From Lota lota (Eukaryota; Chordata; Actinopteri; Gadiformes; Lotidae), in NCBI GenBank assembly GCA_026745465.1, contig JACYXH010000783.1, positions 1,742,001-1,806,000 of the forward strand: a DNA stretch of 64,000 bases. Direction: 5' to 3'. Positions 53,182 through 63,978 of this stretch are shown in pieces (the stretch's first letter is position 1; every line of letters starts with the position of its first letter). The translations under genes and the position numbers were made by a program. The notes under the pieces are model-generated. The model had not been told where the DNA came from. It searched no databases and saw only the letters and a program-made list of their open reading frames with translations.

Positions 53182-53270
<89 letters not shown>
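53182..53270 (+). repeat. (GT)n microsatellite
   Basis: About 45 units followed by GCACGCACC. Confidence 0.97.
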
Positions 53271-53273
<3 letters not shown>

Positions 53274-53908
53274 ACGCACCACTGTTTTAGAAAAACTGAA
53301 ATCTTTGTGACGTTTAGCCCAGTCTTCATCCCTCTCACATCCCTTCATCTCATTGGCTGTCGGCGTGGCACTCACTCAATCACAGCCCGGCCCTAGAGTC
53401 TGTTGGTGTGGTTAGTTTCTCCTGCGTGTTCAGGTCCGATGATGGTAATTGTCTGTGTTTTTTGACTCGGCTCGCTCTGAGATGCCATGTAAAAAAAAAT
53501 GTCTTGCTTCGATCTATTGGGAAATGTATCAGAAATTGTTACTTTTTATTTCTTTCTTTGACTCATTGTAACTCATGTAATTTTTTTTGTAAAGTTATAC
53601 ATACATTCAGTACATATACATATATCAATATATCTATATATAGATGTGTAGATATATTTCAACATAAGGACCTGGACTAGCCATGATATAATATTCTGAC
53701 AGGGTCCTTGCCAGAGTCTGTTCATTACTTTTATTTTGAAAGTGATTTTGGTGCTTCGATATCCTGCTGGGATTCTACCTATGCCAACTTCTCGTGTGCG
53801 TCTGCCAGCAGGCAACCGGCTAATGTCTGGAAACAACTCAATAACCTGCTGTTACTCACAGCCACTACCTAACCACACAGAGCTAGATGCAAGATTGTAT
53901 GTCTAAAC

Positions 53909-54010
53909 ATTGAGATTCATCAAAGCAAGAGTGTAGTGTCCTTAAGGAACGAGACATTGAGATTTTTCAAAGCAAGTGCATAGTTTCCTTAAGGAACTAG
54001 ACATTGAGGT
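53909..54010 (+). repeat. 47-bp tandem repeat, two copies and a start
   Basis: ATTGAGATT...TCAAAGCAAG...CCTTAAGGAAC begins at 53909, 53956 and 54003. Confidence 0.9.
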
Positions 54011-54441
54011 TTTCTTGTTCCCACCAGAATCCACTTATTGGCAAACCCACGTGCATTCAACCAAAGCGTGGATCAAGACAGCCACAGTGAGATAGAGTAA
54101 TATGAATGTTAATGAATCATATCGGATGTGTTTGCATTATATTGCACTGAATTGTACGCAAGTGTTTTGTTTGTTGCTTTCGGTTTTTTGATTGCGTGAT
54201 TTAGCAGCGGACCAAATACAAAGCTGTCACTGTCCGTGTGTCGGTCGAGCAAGATCCAAAATGGGTCCTTCGTCGAGTCTGTTGCTCACCAACACTCCGA
54301 TGTCAAAGTGTAAAAACGCAGATATCCAACGTGGTCGTTTCTCAACCAAATGCAACCGATGTCAGGCCGCCACCTGTAAATGTATGCGTCCATCTTACAG
54401 CGGTGCACATTTGGTGTGTATGCAGTAACGCATTGGTGTCT

Positions 54442-54585
54442 GTCGGGTCAACCCATTGGTCGGTTGGGATAGGTCGGGTCAACCCATTGGTCGGTTGGTA
54501 TCTGTCGGGTCAACCCATTGGTCGGTTGGTATAGGTCGGGTCAACCCATTGGTCGGTTGGTATCTGTCGGTCAGACCGGTTGGTG
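54442..54585 (+). repeat. 31-bp tandem repeat, four and a half copies
   Basis: GTCGGGTCAACCCATTGGTC plus GGTTGGTATCT; starts at 54442, 54473, 54504, 54535 and 54566, exactly 31 apart. The last two bases alternate CT/AG between units, hinting at a 62-bp higher-order unit. Confidence 0.95.
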
Positions 54586-55035
54586 GGTGGTTGACTTAAA
54601 TGTGAGCCAGTGAGCTTGGATGCAGTGATTGGTCGGAAGTTGTCTGTTGTGGTTGTCGCAAAATAACATGCAGAGATTTTGCACTGAGCTATTAGGCAAA
54701 GAACCCATGGACTACAGCATAGATGTACGATTTTTACCTTGTCTTTATTTTGGGAGGGGGAGTTGTCACGGTAAAGGTATTTAAACGTTGGCATTTGAGT
54801 TCCGATTTCCCTTTGGAGATAATTTGAAGTAGTCAGTTGAAATAAGCTGGATTGCTGAGCTAATTAGAAGGAAGGGTAGTGTTTGCGAAGCTAATACAAC
54901 TTTTCGTTTGGGTTGGTTTGAATCCCCAGGTCCTGGCCAGAATGCGGTGTAGTGAATATCTGCTTATTGGTGGATCATTTACATGTGGTTTAACATGACA
55001 CTGTAGCCAGAAGAGCATCTGGTCATGTGATGGAA

Positions 55036-55066
<31 letters not shown>

Positions 55067-55082
55067 CATAGGAACTCTTCTT

Positions 55083-55250
55083 TCATACAAAGCAACTTAC
55101 AGTAAGGTTTGCATATCATTAAGGCGCAGGTAGGGTGTGGGCGGGGTAGATCCCCAATGCCTACAGCTGGTAAGAGGACACTGGGGATCTAACTCAGAAC
55201 CTTTTGGCTGGGAGTTAAACAGACCAAACCAACCATATGACTGGCCCTAT
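55083..55250 (-). repeat. SINE copy, antisense
   Basis: CATTAAGGCGCAGGTAGGG, GGGGATCTAACTCAGAACC and TTTTGGCTGGGAGTTAAAC match the family order in antisense. Confidence 0.65.
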
Positions 55251-57028
55251 ATATTGATAACCTTCGTCATGGCTTTGCCACAGCCTCAGCCCACATTCAA
55301 AAAGAAAACATGAACTCCATAAGCCCTGAAATAGGAAGGAAGCGTGACGACCCATCAGGAAAGGGTAGAGACTTTGAGGAGGGACACGCAAGAGTGATCT
55401 ACCCGTTTTGTCCCCTGGTCATCTCCCTGTGCAGAATGTTAGTAAGCTCCTGTGTACATTTCTAATCAGAACGGCGCTTCTGTCTCTTGCTAGTTGTCTT
55501 TTCTAGAATATGTTAAGCCGGCTTCTTCCTGTCTGACTTGAGGACGGAAAGCTATGTAAAAAAATAATAATGTTAATAGTTCGCGATCCTTCTGGTCTCC
55601 TTTCACCGTTGTCGAGTATGTTGTGCTCTTAGACGCTTGCTGTGGTCGTCTCGTGTTTTCCACTAGGACTTGGTAGCCCCCCCCCCCCACCCACGGAACC
55701 CACGTGATTCATGTGCGTCTAGCTTGTGTGGTCCTCGCTGTTTTTACAATAACGCTAGCTGTTGTAGTCTTACAATGTCCCAGAAAAACGTGCTTCTTAA
55801 AAAACCCCTTTAGCGGTCCCCGTTGCTCCGTGTCTCCCCAACTCTTGCTTTCCTTTTGTGGTGAGTGTTGATAGCTAGCTCTTTCTACCTAGCATCTCAC
55901 GGGGCTTCTGGGAAGTGAAGTCCACTCTGCTGATGTCCATCTCAACGATTTCAGAATGTCGATCAAACTAGAACCAAGAAGGGAACACAGCCTTTAACGT
56001 GTAGGTCCTTTTTTTTTTTTGGTTAAAAATGAACACAGTCATGTCAATAAATTTTCTTTCATTTTCTATCTTTTCCAAATGGATTTGGAAAATGTTGGTA
56101 AGATTAAAATAAAAGTTTGGAGCTTTCCGACTGCTTTTTGTTTTCATTAAATCAATGATGCCACACTGCCGTTGTATCGATTACAAGTCATTGTAGTAAT
56201 CCGAGGTCTAGAAGTAGAAGGCTCTGGTTACCAGAACCCAGGTTGTGGTAGAACTGGACGTTTCTTAGGGCTGGAGATGATGAGATTCATGATCGTTTTC
56301 AGCTTTAAAATTGCACAGGTGTCCCTTTAACTAAACCCACATGGGACCTTAAAATGAGGTCCCCCAAATGTCACTGAAACGGATGTACTTTCAGGGTTCG
56401 ACAATGAAGTTATTCCATCAGATGGAACTAATTGAATCTCCATTTAGATGTTGAGAGATTTAACAGCATACAAGAAGGTTCCTGGTCATTGTAGCCAAGG
56501 CCCACGCTATGAATGAGCATAAAATAACATCTTCATATCTGGATCTTTGAGGTAGCATTTGGGATTTTGAATGCTCCTGGAACTACTGCAGGGTGGGTGA
56601 AAGGGGTATTAACGTGTCGAGGCAGCTCTGCGGCTAAGCTAGCTAGCTGTCGATCAGGATTGTACAGATAAATATTTTTTCATCTGGCATGTCGGCGTTG
56701 TTTAATTTCTGTGATTAGTGGTTTGGGTCCAATCTGGCTTGCTTTGTTCTCTACCTCTTCAATTTCTTTTTTAAAATATTGGTTCTCTTTACTTTCTTAT
56801 ATTCTGCATGAAGGCCTGCTCTATTTGCAAGATCAGCAGTTCTGCGTCTGTGTGCTTGTAGACCACAGGTGGCTCTTTGGTGATAAGACCCTCCTGTCTC
56901 ACGATCAATAGCATGATACCATGTACAGCTAACGAAGGGAGTCAGCTGAGCTCAGTGCGAGTGAAACACAACAGGACTTTAACACATTGAGCCAATAATC
57001 CAAAATGGCGTCCAGTACAAGGGTGAAT

Positions 57029-57030
<2 letters not shown>

Positions 57031-57066
<36 letters not shown>
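57031..57066 (+). repeat. poly-G run, about 36 bases
   Basis: A G homopolymer between GTGAATGA and TAGTCAACC. Confidence 0.9.
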
Positions 57067-57067
<1 letters not shown>

Positions 57068-57852
57068 AGTCAACCCCAGTAGCTTCTAGCCGAGACTAAA
57101 GGCTATCAAACTTAATCAGTGTGGTTGATTTATCCAACTACAGAGTGTTTGGCTTCCGAAGCCCTTTAATTCAAGTAATTTAACCTGGATTCGAACCAGC
57201 AACCTTTTTATTTTATTTTTATATTTTTACTTCATAACTATTAGGATACTGCCACCCACCCTCCTCCTCAAATATGAGGATTTACTGATGGGGGTGAACC
57301 CCCTTCCCAACATCAGGAGATGTGATCAATTGTTTCTGCTTTGCCCAATTGCACTTCTGCAACCTGGCCGTTGGCCATCAGGGTCGGTAAACTCACGTCC
57401 AAACAGGTGGACCGCCGTTCCTATCTCGCTAGTGACGTCACACTGAGGAGAATGTACCAGAGCAAAACCGTCAAGGAACCTCTAAAAAGAGCACAGGCAG
57501 GTTACAACCTGCCTGGTTCCTCTGGGAGGTGCTAGCGTGTGCATGCTAACGTTAGCCCTTTGTTGTTGTTGTCTTCTTGTTCTGGACACGCATGATTTGA
57601 TGGTGATGATGACGATTTGATGATGATGATGATGAATTAATTCCCACCTCCTGTTTTCCTCCATTTGTCCGGTCCCCACCGTATTTTTTTTCTGTTTTCA
57701 TAACAGCAGGTTGAGGTTGATGTCCATACAAAACATTTGTATGGAGAAGGCAAGGTGTTACTTAATTTTCTTTACGATTTTTTTTCTTCATAAAGATGGC
57801 ATTATTTTACTTGAGCCACACGACAATGGCGCGCCAGTGGATTTTGTTTGTC

Positions 57853-57871
57853 TGGCACCCTCTGCTGGTGA
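57853..57871 (-). promoter_or_regulatory. CTCF-like core, reverse orientation
   Basis: The minus strand reads TCACCAGCAGAGGGTGCCA, close to the CTCF core and nearly identical to the site at 53052-53070. Confidence 0.45.
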
Positions 57872-58016
57872 CCCTTTATAACAGCAGGTATGGCTGAAGT
57901 TCAGCGATAACAGGTTTAATCTTTTTCCTTGTTTGTGGTGGGCGATTGACCTTGCACATTATTTCGTGTATGTCGTGCAGTGTTGTATGCCTCAGTTTCC
58001 TGTCTCACCATTCTGA

Positions 58017-58136
<120 letters not shown>

Positions 58137-59284
58137 TCCATAGTGCAGCATATAAATACAAAATATTTGTTTAATTTTCTCTAATTTCGCTGAGCTCTGA
58201 AGGCATTACACCCCATAATACTACACCTCTCCACTGACCTGTGACCCCATCTTACATGAAATGTCAGCGATGCCAAATGATGCCAAACATTTAACTTCCT
58301 GCCTCCTCCTCCCTCTGTCTCCTCCTCCCTCTCCTTACATTTGTTGCTATTTATAAAAAAACAGGAAATAAGTATATAATGGATTGTACTAGCGAGCATG
58401 GACAGTGAAGCAACACGTTAAGTGACGATGGTTTTTAATAAATCATGGGCTTTAATTTGTTATTGGGCAGTATGTTTGTTATTTGTGTTTTGTTTTTGTT
58501 TTTTTTGGAAGAAATAAAGGCATTTTCCATTACTAGATGTTGGTCTGTGTCCTCATATGTCCGAAAAGGTTTAATGTCAGATCGTTAATATGGAGTGAAT
58601 GTAGTGCCAATATTACTTACACCTATTTAAAAAATCCACACATGTAAGTAACGTTTTGTGACATGAAAACAAATGATACACTTGTAAGTTAAGATTTGTG
58701 AATAGCAAATCATATTAATATCTGAATATATATCCACAAATGTGTCTTACAACTTTGAAACCTTTGCTGTGAGTTGCGGATCTGCTTTCGTGCATTTGTC
58801 GATCTCATCTGTTGAGACACATCTTTTTGGCACTATTTCTCTGTGACAAATCCACAAATTTAATATTTATTAAAATTGTTAAGATTGTTTCATATTTGTA
58901 ACTATTTTCAATAGATGACAGAAGCGTAGACGACTAGGCACATTTTCTCAACTGAGGTGTGAGACACGATGCCACAGGTGTGGCCACCAGCTGTTATTAG
59001 TGGTCCCGACAGACAAAGCTGAACTAGTTCCTTGTATCATATGTTTCCTCATCCCTATACAACAGAGATTACTCCGTTTGTTGAGGGAAATGAAAATATA
59101 GAAATCAAACACTATAGAAATGTCTAGATACAACTCTGGATGGGATTATAACGGTGGCATGGCCACGCTTCTTTTTGTAGTTTGCGTTGAAAAAGAGGTC
59201 CGTACACGTGGTTCTACTGCCATCGTGTGGTTCATGTTAGAACTGCAATGAACTCAGCAATGGTGCGACACGTTGTCCCGTCAG

Positions 59285-59325
59285 TGACACCATCTCCACG
59301 ACTCCTCCTTTAGATAAGAGTTGAC

Positions 59326-59405
<80 letters not shown>

Positions 59406-59470
59406 TGGGGGGGTTGACAGAGGGGCTATTTTTAACCTCCATTCAAACCAGGGAGTGAGTGAGAAAGGGA
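59285..59470 (+). promoter_or_regulatory. itgb1bp2 proximal promoter segment, copy 1
   Basis: GTTGACAGGTGTGTG, (GT)n, then GGGGCTATTTTTAACC, with a perfect MEF2 consensus CTATTTTTAA at 59426-59435, about 130 bases before the start codon. Melusin is expressed in striated muscle, so a MEF2 box is expected. The segment recurs at 60322-60460. Confidence 0.55.
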
Positions 59471-59563
59471 GAGAAAGAGCGAGAAAGAGTGAGGTAGGCC
59501 CGGCATATTAGTCTCTTAAGAGAGGGAAGAAGGAGCCAGCGTGATAAACGTGTGTACCATACC

Positions 59564-59624
59564 ATGGATCTGTGCTACAATAAAGGCTGCGGGGAGCGCT
59601 TCGACCGCAGCGAAAACAATGAAG
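59564..59624 (+). CDS. itgb1bp2: itgb1bp2 exon 1
   Basis: Residues 1-20 plus one base: MDLCYNKGCGERFDRSENNE, first two zinc ligands. The donor is GAAG|gttggt. Confidence 0.93.
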
Positions 59625-62600
59625 GTTGGTGGCTCTTGTCTGGCTCTCCTCAAATATGACTGCACTAGTAAGTTGGGTGAACCGCTCAACCGTCTTTTTT
59701 CATGATTTGAGGGGGAAGTGTTCAGCGTTCATTTGAAGCAATGTGTGAGTTTGATAGTCCCAAACTGCTTTAAACTTGCTCTATGTCACTTTTCTAATGC
59801 AGCTAGTTACAACATATCTGTTCTCCAGAATGAAACGCGTCACTCCATCCAGGGAATCTTTCTCTAGGCCTAGAGATGGTTTATTCTGGTCCTCTTTTGC
59901 ATTTCATTATTAGGTGTTCACAGTGTAACTGTGGACACCTATTGTTATTCTACGGTTTGAGCATTATTATTATTATTATTATCATTATTATTATTAAGGG
60001 GGGTAGTGTAGCCTTCTTCATTATGTGGATTAAGAATATAAATCTTTGTGAATCTTAATGAAAAATTAACGAAACGGAGGAGGTGGAACAGTAGGCCTAC
60101 ATAATGAGTACAGTCGGACACTAGATTTATGTTAACTGCAAACCAGAACCGGACTGATGAATTTATGATCGACGTACATATATTTCTTAGCGTGGGTGGT
60201 CGAGTCGAACCCCGTAAACTTGCCCGAGTGCTTTGCCCTGCTCCACCCGTTATTGCCGTGCTCCACCTTAAGAGCTGGGCTACGACAAGACTAACCACGA
60301 GGGGGTAGTGGGGGTAGGTCCTCGGTGACACCCCCAGCCCACCAAAGCCCACCAACTCCTGCGTTAGATGAGAATTGACAGGTGTGTGTGTGTGTGTGTG
60401 TGTGTGGGGGGGGGGGGGGCTATTTTTAACCTTTACTCCAACCCAACCAGAGAGAGAGACCATCCCCCTCCCCCACTACTTTTCTCGGTCTTTCAGGAAG
60501 TCTGGAGCCCCCTCTCCCTGGTTCCCACAAGAAGAAAGTTCAGGAAACCACGGTCATTTGATTAAGGGTAGCTTGGGTGCAAGTTTGGTGAATATTGGAG
60601 AATAAAATATTTTTGCGAGGAAAGAATACCATAAGAGGTGCCTTTTTGTCACAATTTCAGCTGAGTTCTCCAATCTTTTACACGTCCACCCCATCTTTTG
60701 ATGAACTAAGACAGGGGTGAACATTTTAGGGTGATATGATATATGTGATATATGTGGTAAGACATGTTTGGCCCAAAATAAACACATGTCATTTCCCACT
60801 TCTGTCATGTTGTCCAATCCCCTTCAAACCTGCAGTGACAAGTGTCGGCAGAACTTGACCCTGGGTCTCCAGAGTGTTACCCAGCACCACCTCTGCGGCA
60901 CCACTGAGATGGGCACAGTGACCACAGCTCACAGAACACGGTCAGAGGTTATACCTGACATTACAATTCAGGGGACATATCCAAAGTCATCAGCACCCTA
61001 TAATCTTCGAGGCTGACGACAGAGAGCTCTTCCGGATGCTGATCTGGTTGGCGGTTACATTGTAATTCACGGGACAGCTGGTGTGCACGTCTGGAAGATA
61101 TCGGAGACTGCAGAACAGAAATGGCGAAACAGTCAAAACGACCCCTTTTTTTGGGCCTATGATCCCCAATCTTCACCAAACGTTCGTCCGTGTCATAATT
61201 GAACCGTAGCGAGGCAGGGGTGCAAGGTCAGAAGATACCGGAACACTTAACCACATACTTACGCTTTCTTTATGGCCCAAAATCATACTTCAACAATCTT
61301 CCCTATACGTTCATCCCTGTCTCAATTAAACTGTTCCAAAGCTCCTGCTCTCGATCCATGCAGTCTCTGCTACCTTCCTCATCCTCCTCTTCCTCCCACA
61401 GGCGCCTGTCTCTTCCACCCAGGGGTGCCCATCTTCCATGACGCCCTCAAGGTGAACAAACAGACCAAACAAACCAAGTATCTCTAACCTCTAACATCTG
61501 ATCTCTAACCTCTTTCTTTAACATCTTAACTCATCCCAACCTGTGTTTAAGGCACCATTTGGGGATCCATGATGGTGCCTTTTTGATAGATCCTGCATAC
61601 AGGAACAGACTCGAGCAAAGCCCTACTATTCCCTTGTTGTGGTGCAGTTCGCTTGTGTTCACAGGGACAATGCTATTAGCATGCTGATGGGGTTCAGACG
61701 ATGTGTGGGAAGCAGATGAAAGCCGGCCACACAAGGATTTTCCCACCTGTGAACCACCGGTTTTAATCAGTGTCGATTAGATTAGGTCCTCATGTGTAGT
61801 GATCTAATGTCACCTGATGTTTTCTAACCTAATGTGATGTGATGTAATGTTATCTAATATGTACACACAGGGCTGGTCTTGCTGCAGAAAGAGGACAACA
61901 GACTTCTCCGAATTTCTTTCCATCAAGGTATGGATGGATGGATGCTAATAAAGTATATAGTATGTGTTAAGAGTCTTAATAGTATAATCAGAGTGCTAAG
62001 TTAAACAAATCAGTACTTGTTTTAATGTTTTGATTTGACGAAAGTCATTACTTCAATAATAATGAAATGGAATCGGTTTACGGCCATGTTTGTATGTATT
62101 AATTAGTGTAAAGTTAGTTAACGGCAGTAGGCTTAAGGTAGTTTAAATTGCCTTCTCTGTTGCCAGGGCTGCACCCGGGGTCGCCATAGCGACCAGAAGC
62201 CTCAGGAGCCCCTGCATCCGGAGGTGTCATCGGAGAAGGGCGGGGCTAAAATAACAAACGGAGAGGAGATCATCTACCAGGGTCCCAAGTCAGCTGAAGC
62301 CCTGCAGAGGGAGAGGCCCAGGTACGTTACCATAGTTACAGACCCTGGCAGGGGGAGAGGCCCAGGTACGTTACCATAGTTACAGACTTGCACAGGGAAA
62401 GGCCCAGGTACGTTACCATAGTTACAGACCCTGCAGAGGGAGAGGCCCAGGTACGTTACCATAGTTACAGACCCAGCAGAGGGAGAGGCCCAGGTATGTT
62501 ACCATAGTTACAGAGATAGAGACAGGTAGGTTACCAGACATACAAAGACAGAGACAAGTAGGTTAGGTTACCGTAGTGACAGAGACAGGTACGTTACCAC

Positions 62601-63978
62601 AGTAACACATGGGTAGAGATTACCCAATCTTTACAGTAAGGGATGACAGTGGATTAAAGTTACATGTAACAATAAAGAGATTCATTTTCACAGTAAAGAC
62701 CACATTTGTGGATAACATATATAGGTTACAGTAAGGGATTACAATCATGGATCATAACCGTAACAACTTGTACTTTGTGTGTGTGTAGTTCAGAGGAGCC
62801 TCTGAATAAGCTACCCCAGAAGGTGTCAGCGTCGCTGGCCAAGGTGTTGGAGAAAATGGACCTCAGTAACCGAGCCGAGCAGGCAAAGAAAGGTGTGTGC
62901 TTCAGTACTATTTGATTGACTTGATTTTACATTTATTAAGCGGACGCTTTCGTCCGAAGCAACCTACAATAAGTGCATTAAAAAAATGAAGATATAACCT
63001 AGAAAGTGCAAGAATACTTTGAGTACAAACAAACAAATGCTTCAATTTTGTAATTTAGTAGACCCCCTATCCAAAGCGACGCACCTACGGTTTTGTTTTT
63101 TCTCCACTCCTCTCCTCCTACTACTTCTCCTTCTTTCTCACCTTATCTACCTACCCACTGTGGTCATCCGTGCCCCTCCCTCCCTCTGACAGAGAGTCAG
63201 GTGGTCATGCCGGGAACGAGATGCAAGAACACAGGATGTAAAACAGTGAGTGGTTACCTTGCGTGTTCTTCTTCCATCACCTATCATGTTTTGAGAGCTC
63301 TCACGCGACAATTCAAAGATGTAACGGCAATGGCAAATGAATACACAAGGGTCTCTGCACAGGAGATGTCGAAGGAATGTTGGAGCAATAAGGTCTTCTT
63401 AAGTGGATTGATTTATATTCATTCATTGATCAATTGATTGATTGCAGATCTACCAAGGCCCTGAGACCGACTTGGAGGTCTGCACACATCATCCCGGAGC
63501 GCCGGTCTTCCACGAGGGGTAACGCACACTTCACACTTTCCACTTAGTTAGTCAGACATGATACATGGTAGCCAGGTAGACCAGCGTGGTGTGAGATGGA
63601 CCTGTAGCCAGGTAGACCAGCGTGGTGTGATACAAACCTGTAGCCAGGTAGACCAGCGTGGTGTGATACGAACCTGTAGCCAGGTAGACCAGCGTGGTGT
63701 GATACAAACCTGTAGCAGGTAGACCAGCGTGGTGTGATACGAACCTGTAGCCAGGTAGACCAGCGTGGTGTGATACGAACCTGTAGCCAGGTAGACCAGC
63801 GTGGTGTGAGATGGACCCTTTGCCAGGTAGACCATTAAAGTGCCGTAAGTCTCTGATGCTCTCTCGTCTCCCAAGGTATAAATCCTGGAGCTGCTGCTGT
63901 ATCCAGACCTTCGACTTCAACGCCTTCCTGGACCAGAAAGGCTGCAGCACAGGGACGCATCGTTGGATCCCCAAACAG
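59564..63978 (+). CDS. itgb1bp2: melusin (integrin beta-1-binding protein 2), 5' part, eight coding exons
   Basis: Melusin is a striated-muscle CHORD-CS protein that binds the integrin beta-1 tail and Hsp90 and protects heart muscle under load. Exons: 59564-59624, 61402-61451, 61871-61927, 62167-62321, 62789-62892, 63193-63245, 63448-63518, 63876-63978; all GT-AG and in frame, 218 codons, then a donor CAG|gtacgc so the gene continues past the edge. CHORD I (4-63) has Cys4, Cys9, Cys23, His26, Cys41, Cys42, Cys58, His63. CHORD II (153-212) has Cys153, Cys158, Cys172, His175, Cys190, Cys191, Cys207, His212. The linker IYQGPKSAEALQRERP and the second CHORD KSWSCCCIQTFDFNAFL match melusin, not its paralogue CHORDC1. 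The ATG is in an ideal context (ACCATGG). The CS domain and acidic tail are outside the window. Confidence 0.93.
59625..61401 (+). other. itgb1bp2 intron 1
   Basis: Holds an (ATT)n at 59962-59996, a box-B-like relic (60180-60250), the second copy of the promoter segment (60322-60460), and a diverged tandem repeat of about 120 bases (61085-61340; AATCTTC and CGTTC words recur). No exon was recognised. Confidence 0.65.
60322..60460 (+). promoter_or_regulatory. duplicated promoter-like segment inside intron 1
   Basis: TTAGATGAGAATTGACAGG, (GT)n, poly-G and GGGGCTATTTTTAACC repeat the promoter copy 1 about 1 kb away. The MEF2-like CTATTTTTAA is intact at 60420-60429. Confidence 0.55.
61402..61451 (+). 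CDS. itgb1bp2: itgb1bp2 exon 2
   Basis: Residues 21-37: GACLFHPGVPIFHDALK. The acceptor is tcccacag and the donor AAG|gtgaac. Confidence 0.94.
61871..61927 (+). CDS. itgb1bp2: itgb1bp2 exon 3
   Basis: Residues 38-56: GWSCCRKRTTDFSEFLSIK, the CHORD core. The acceptor is acacacag and the donor AAG|gtatgg. Confidence 0.95.
62167..62321 (+). CDS. itgb1bp2: itgb1bp2 exon 4
   Basis: Residues 57-107 plus two bases: GCTRGRHSDQKPQ, linker, GPKSAEALQRERP. The donor CCCAG|gtacgt is the first of five near-identical donors. It is chosen because it alone joins exon 5 in frame without a stop. Confidence 0.92.
62301..62505 (+). repeat. 42-44-bp tandem repeat of an exon end with its splice donor, five copies
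   Basis: Each unit reads about CTGCAGAGGGAGAGGCCCAG then gtacgttaccatagttacag. Exon ends fall at 62321, 62365, 62407, 62450 and 62493. The last copy has gtatgt. Confidence 0.95.
62789..62892 (+). CDS. itgb1bp2: itgb1bp2 exon 5
   Basis: Residues 108-142 plus one base: SSEEPLNKLPQKVSASLAKV to EQAKK. The acceptor is tgtgtgtgtgtag, again GT-based. The donor is AAAG|gtgtgt. Confidence 0.92.
62922..63090. repeat. SINE/LINE-tail fragments
   Basis: TTTATTAAGCGGACGCTTTC with GCAACCTACAATAAGTGCATT (62930-62980) and CCTATCCAAAGCGACGCACC (63066-63085) are the tail wording shared by many teleost SINEs and their LINE partners. Confidence 0.5.
63193..63245 (+). CDS. itgb1bp2: itgb1bp2 exon 6
   Basis: Residues 143-160: ESQVVMPGTRCKNTGCKT; first two ligands of CHORD II. 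The acceptor is tctgacag and the donor ACA|gtgagt. Confidence 0.93.
63448..63518 (+). CDS. itgb1bp2: itgb1bp2 exon 7
   Basis: Residues 161-183 plus two bases: IYQGPETDLEVCTHHPGAP to FHE. The acceptor is gattgcag and the donor GAGGG|gtaacg. Confidence 0.94.
63571..63840 (+). repeat. 36-bp minisatellite in itgb1bp2 intron 7, eight units
   Basis: GCCAGGTAGACCAGCGTGGT plus GTGATACGAACCTGTA; starts at 63571, 63607, 63643, 63679, 63715, 63750, 63786 and 63822. It fills almost all of the 357-base intron. Twelve-codon periodic frames on the minus strand are artefacts. Confidence 0.96.
63876..63978 (+). CDS. itgb1bp2: itgb1bp2 exon 8
   Basis: Residues 184-218: GYKSWSCCCIQTFDFNAFLD to HRWIPKQ, closing CHORD II. 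The acceptor is tctcccaag and the donor CAG|gtacgc. It is the last exon in the window. Confidence 0.93.

Larger units (their letters stand above)
52672..56115 (+). other. probable picalm 3' UTR
   Basis: No coding gene. Poly(A) signals AATAAA at 56046-56051 and 56108-56113 would end a UTR of about 3.4 kb; a further AATAAA at 58513-58518 could serve a longer form. Inside are a CTCF-like core (53052-53070), (GT)n (53182-53270), a 47-bp repeat (53909-54010), a 31-bp repeat (54442-54585), poly-G (55037-55063) and an antisense SINE (55083-55250). Mammalian PICALM also has a multi-kb 3' UTR. Confidence 0.5.

Noticed and set aside
60497-60560. possible exon after tctttcag in itgb1bp2 intron 1
   Set aside because: No in-frame link to exons 1 or 2, which join directly, and no melusin similarity.
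63571-63840. CRISPR-like regular repeats
   Set aside because: Direct tandem repeats with no unique spacers, in a vertebrate intron; the same applies to 45980-47005 and 21917-22200.
59564-63978. CHORDC1 as identity
   Set aside because: The linker PKSAEALQRERP and second CHORD KSWSCCCIQTFDF match melusin better than CHORDC1.
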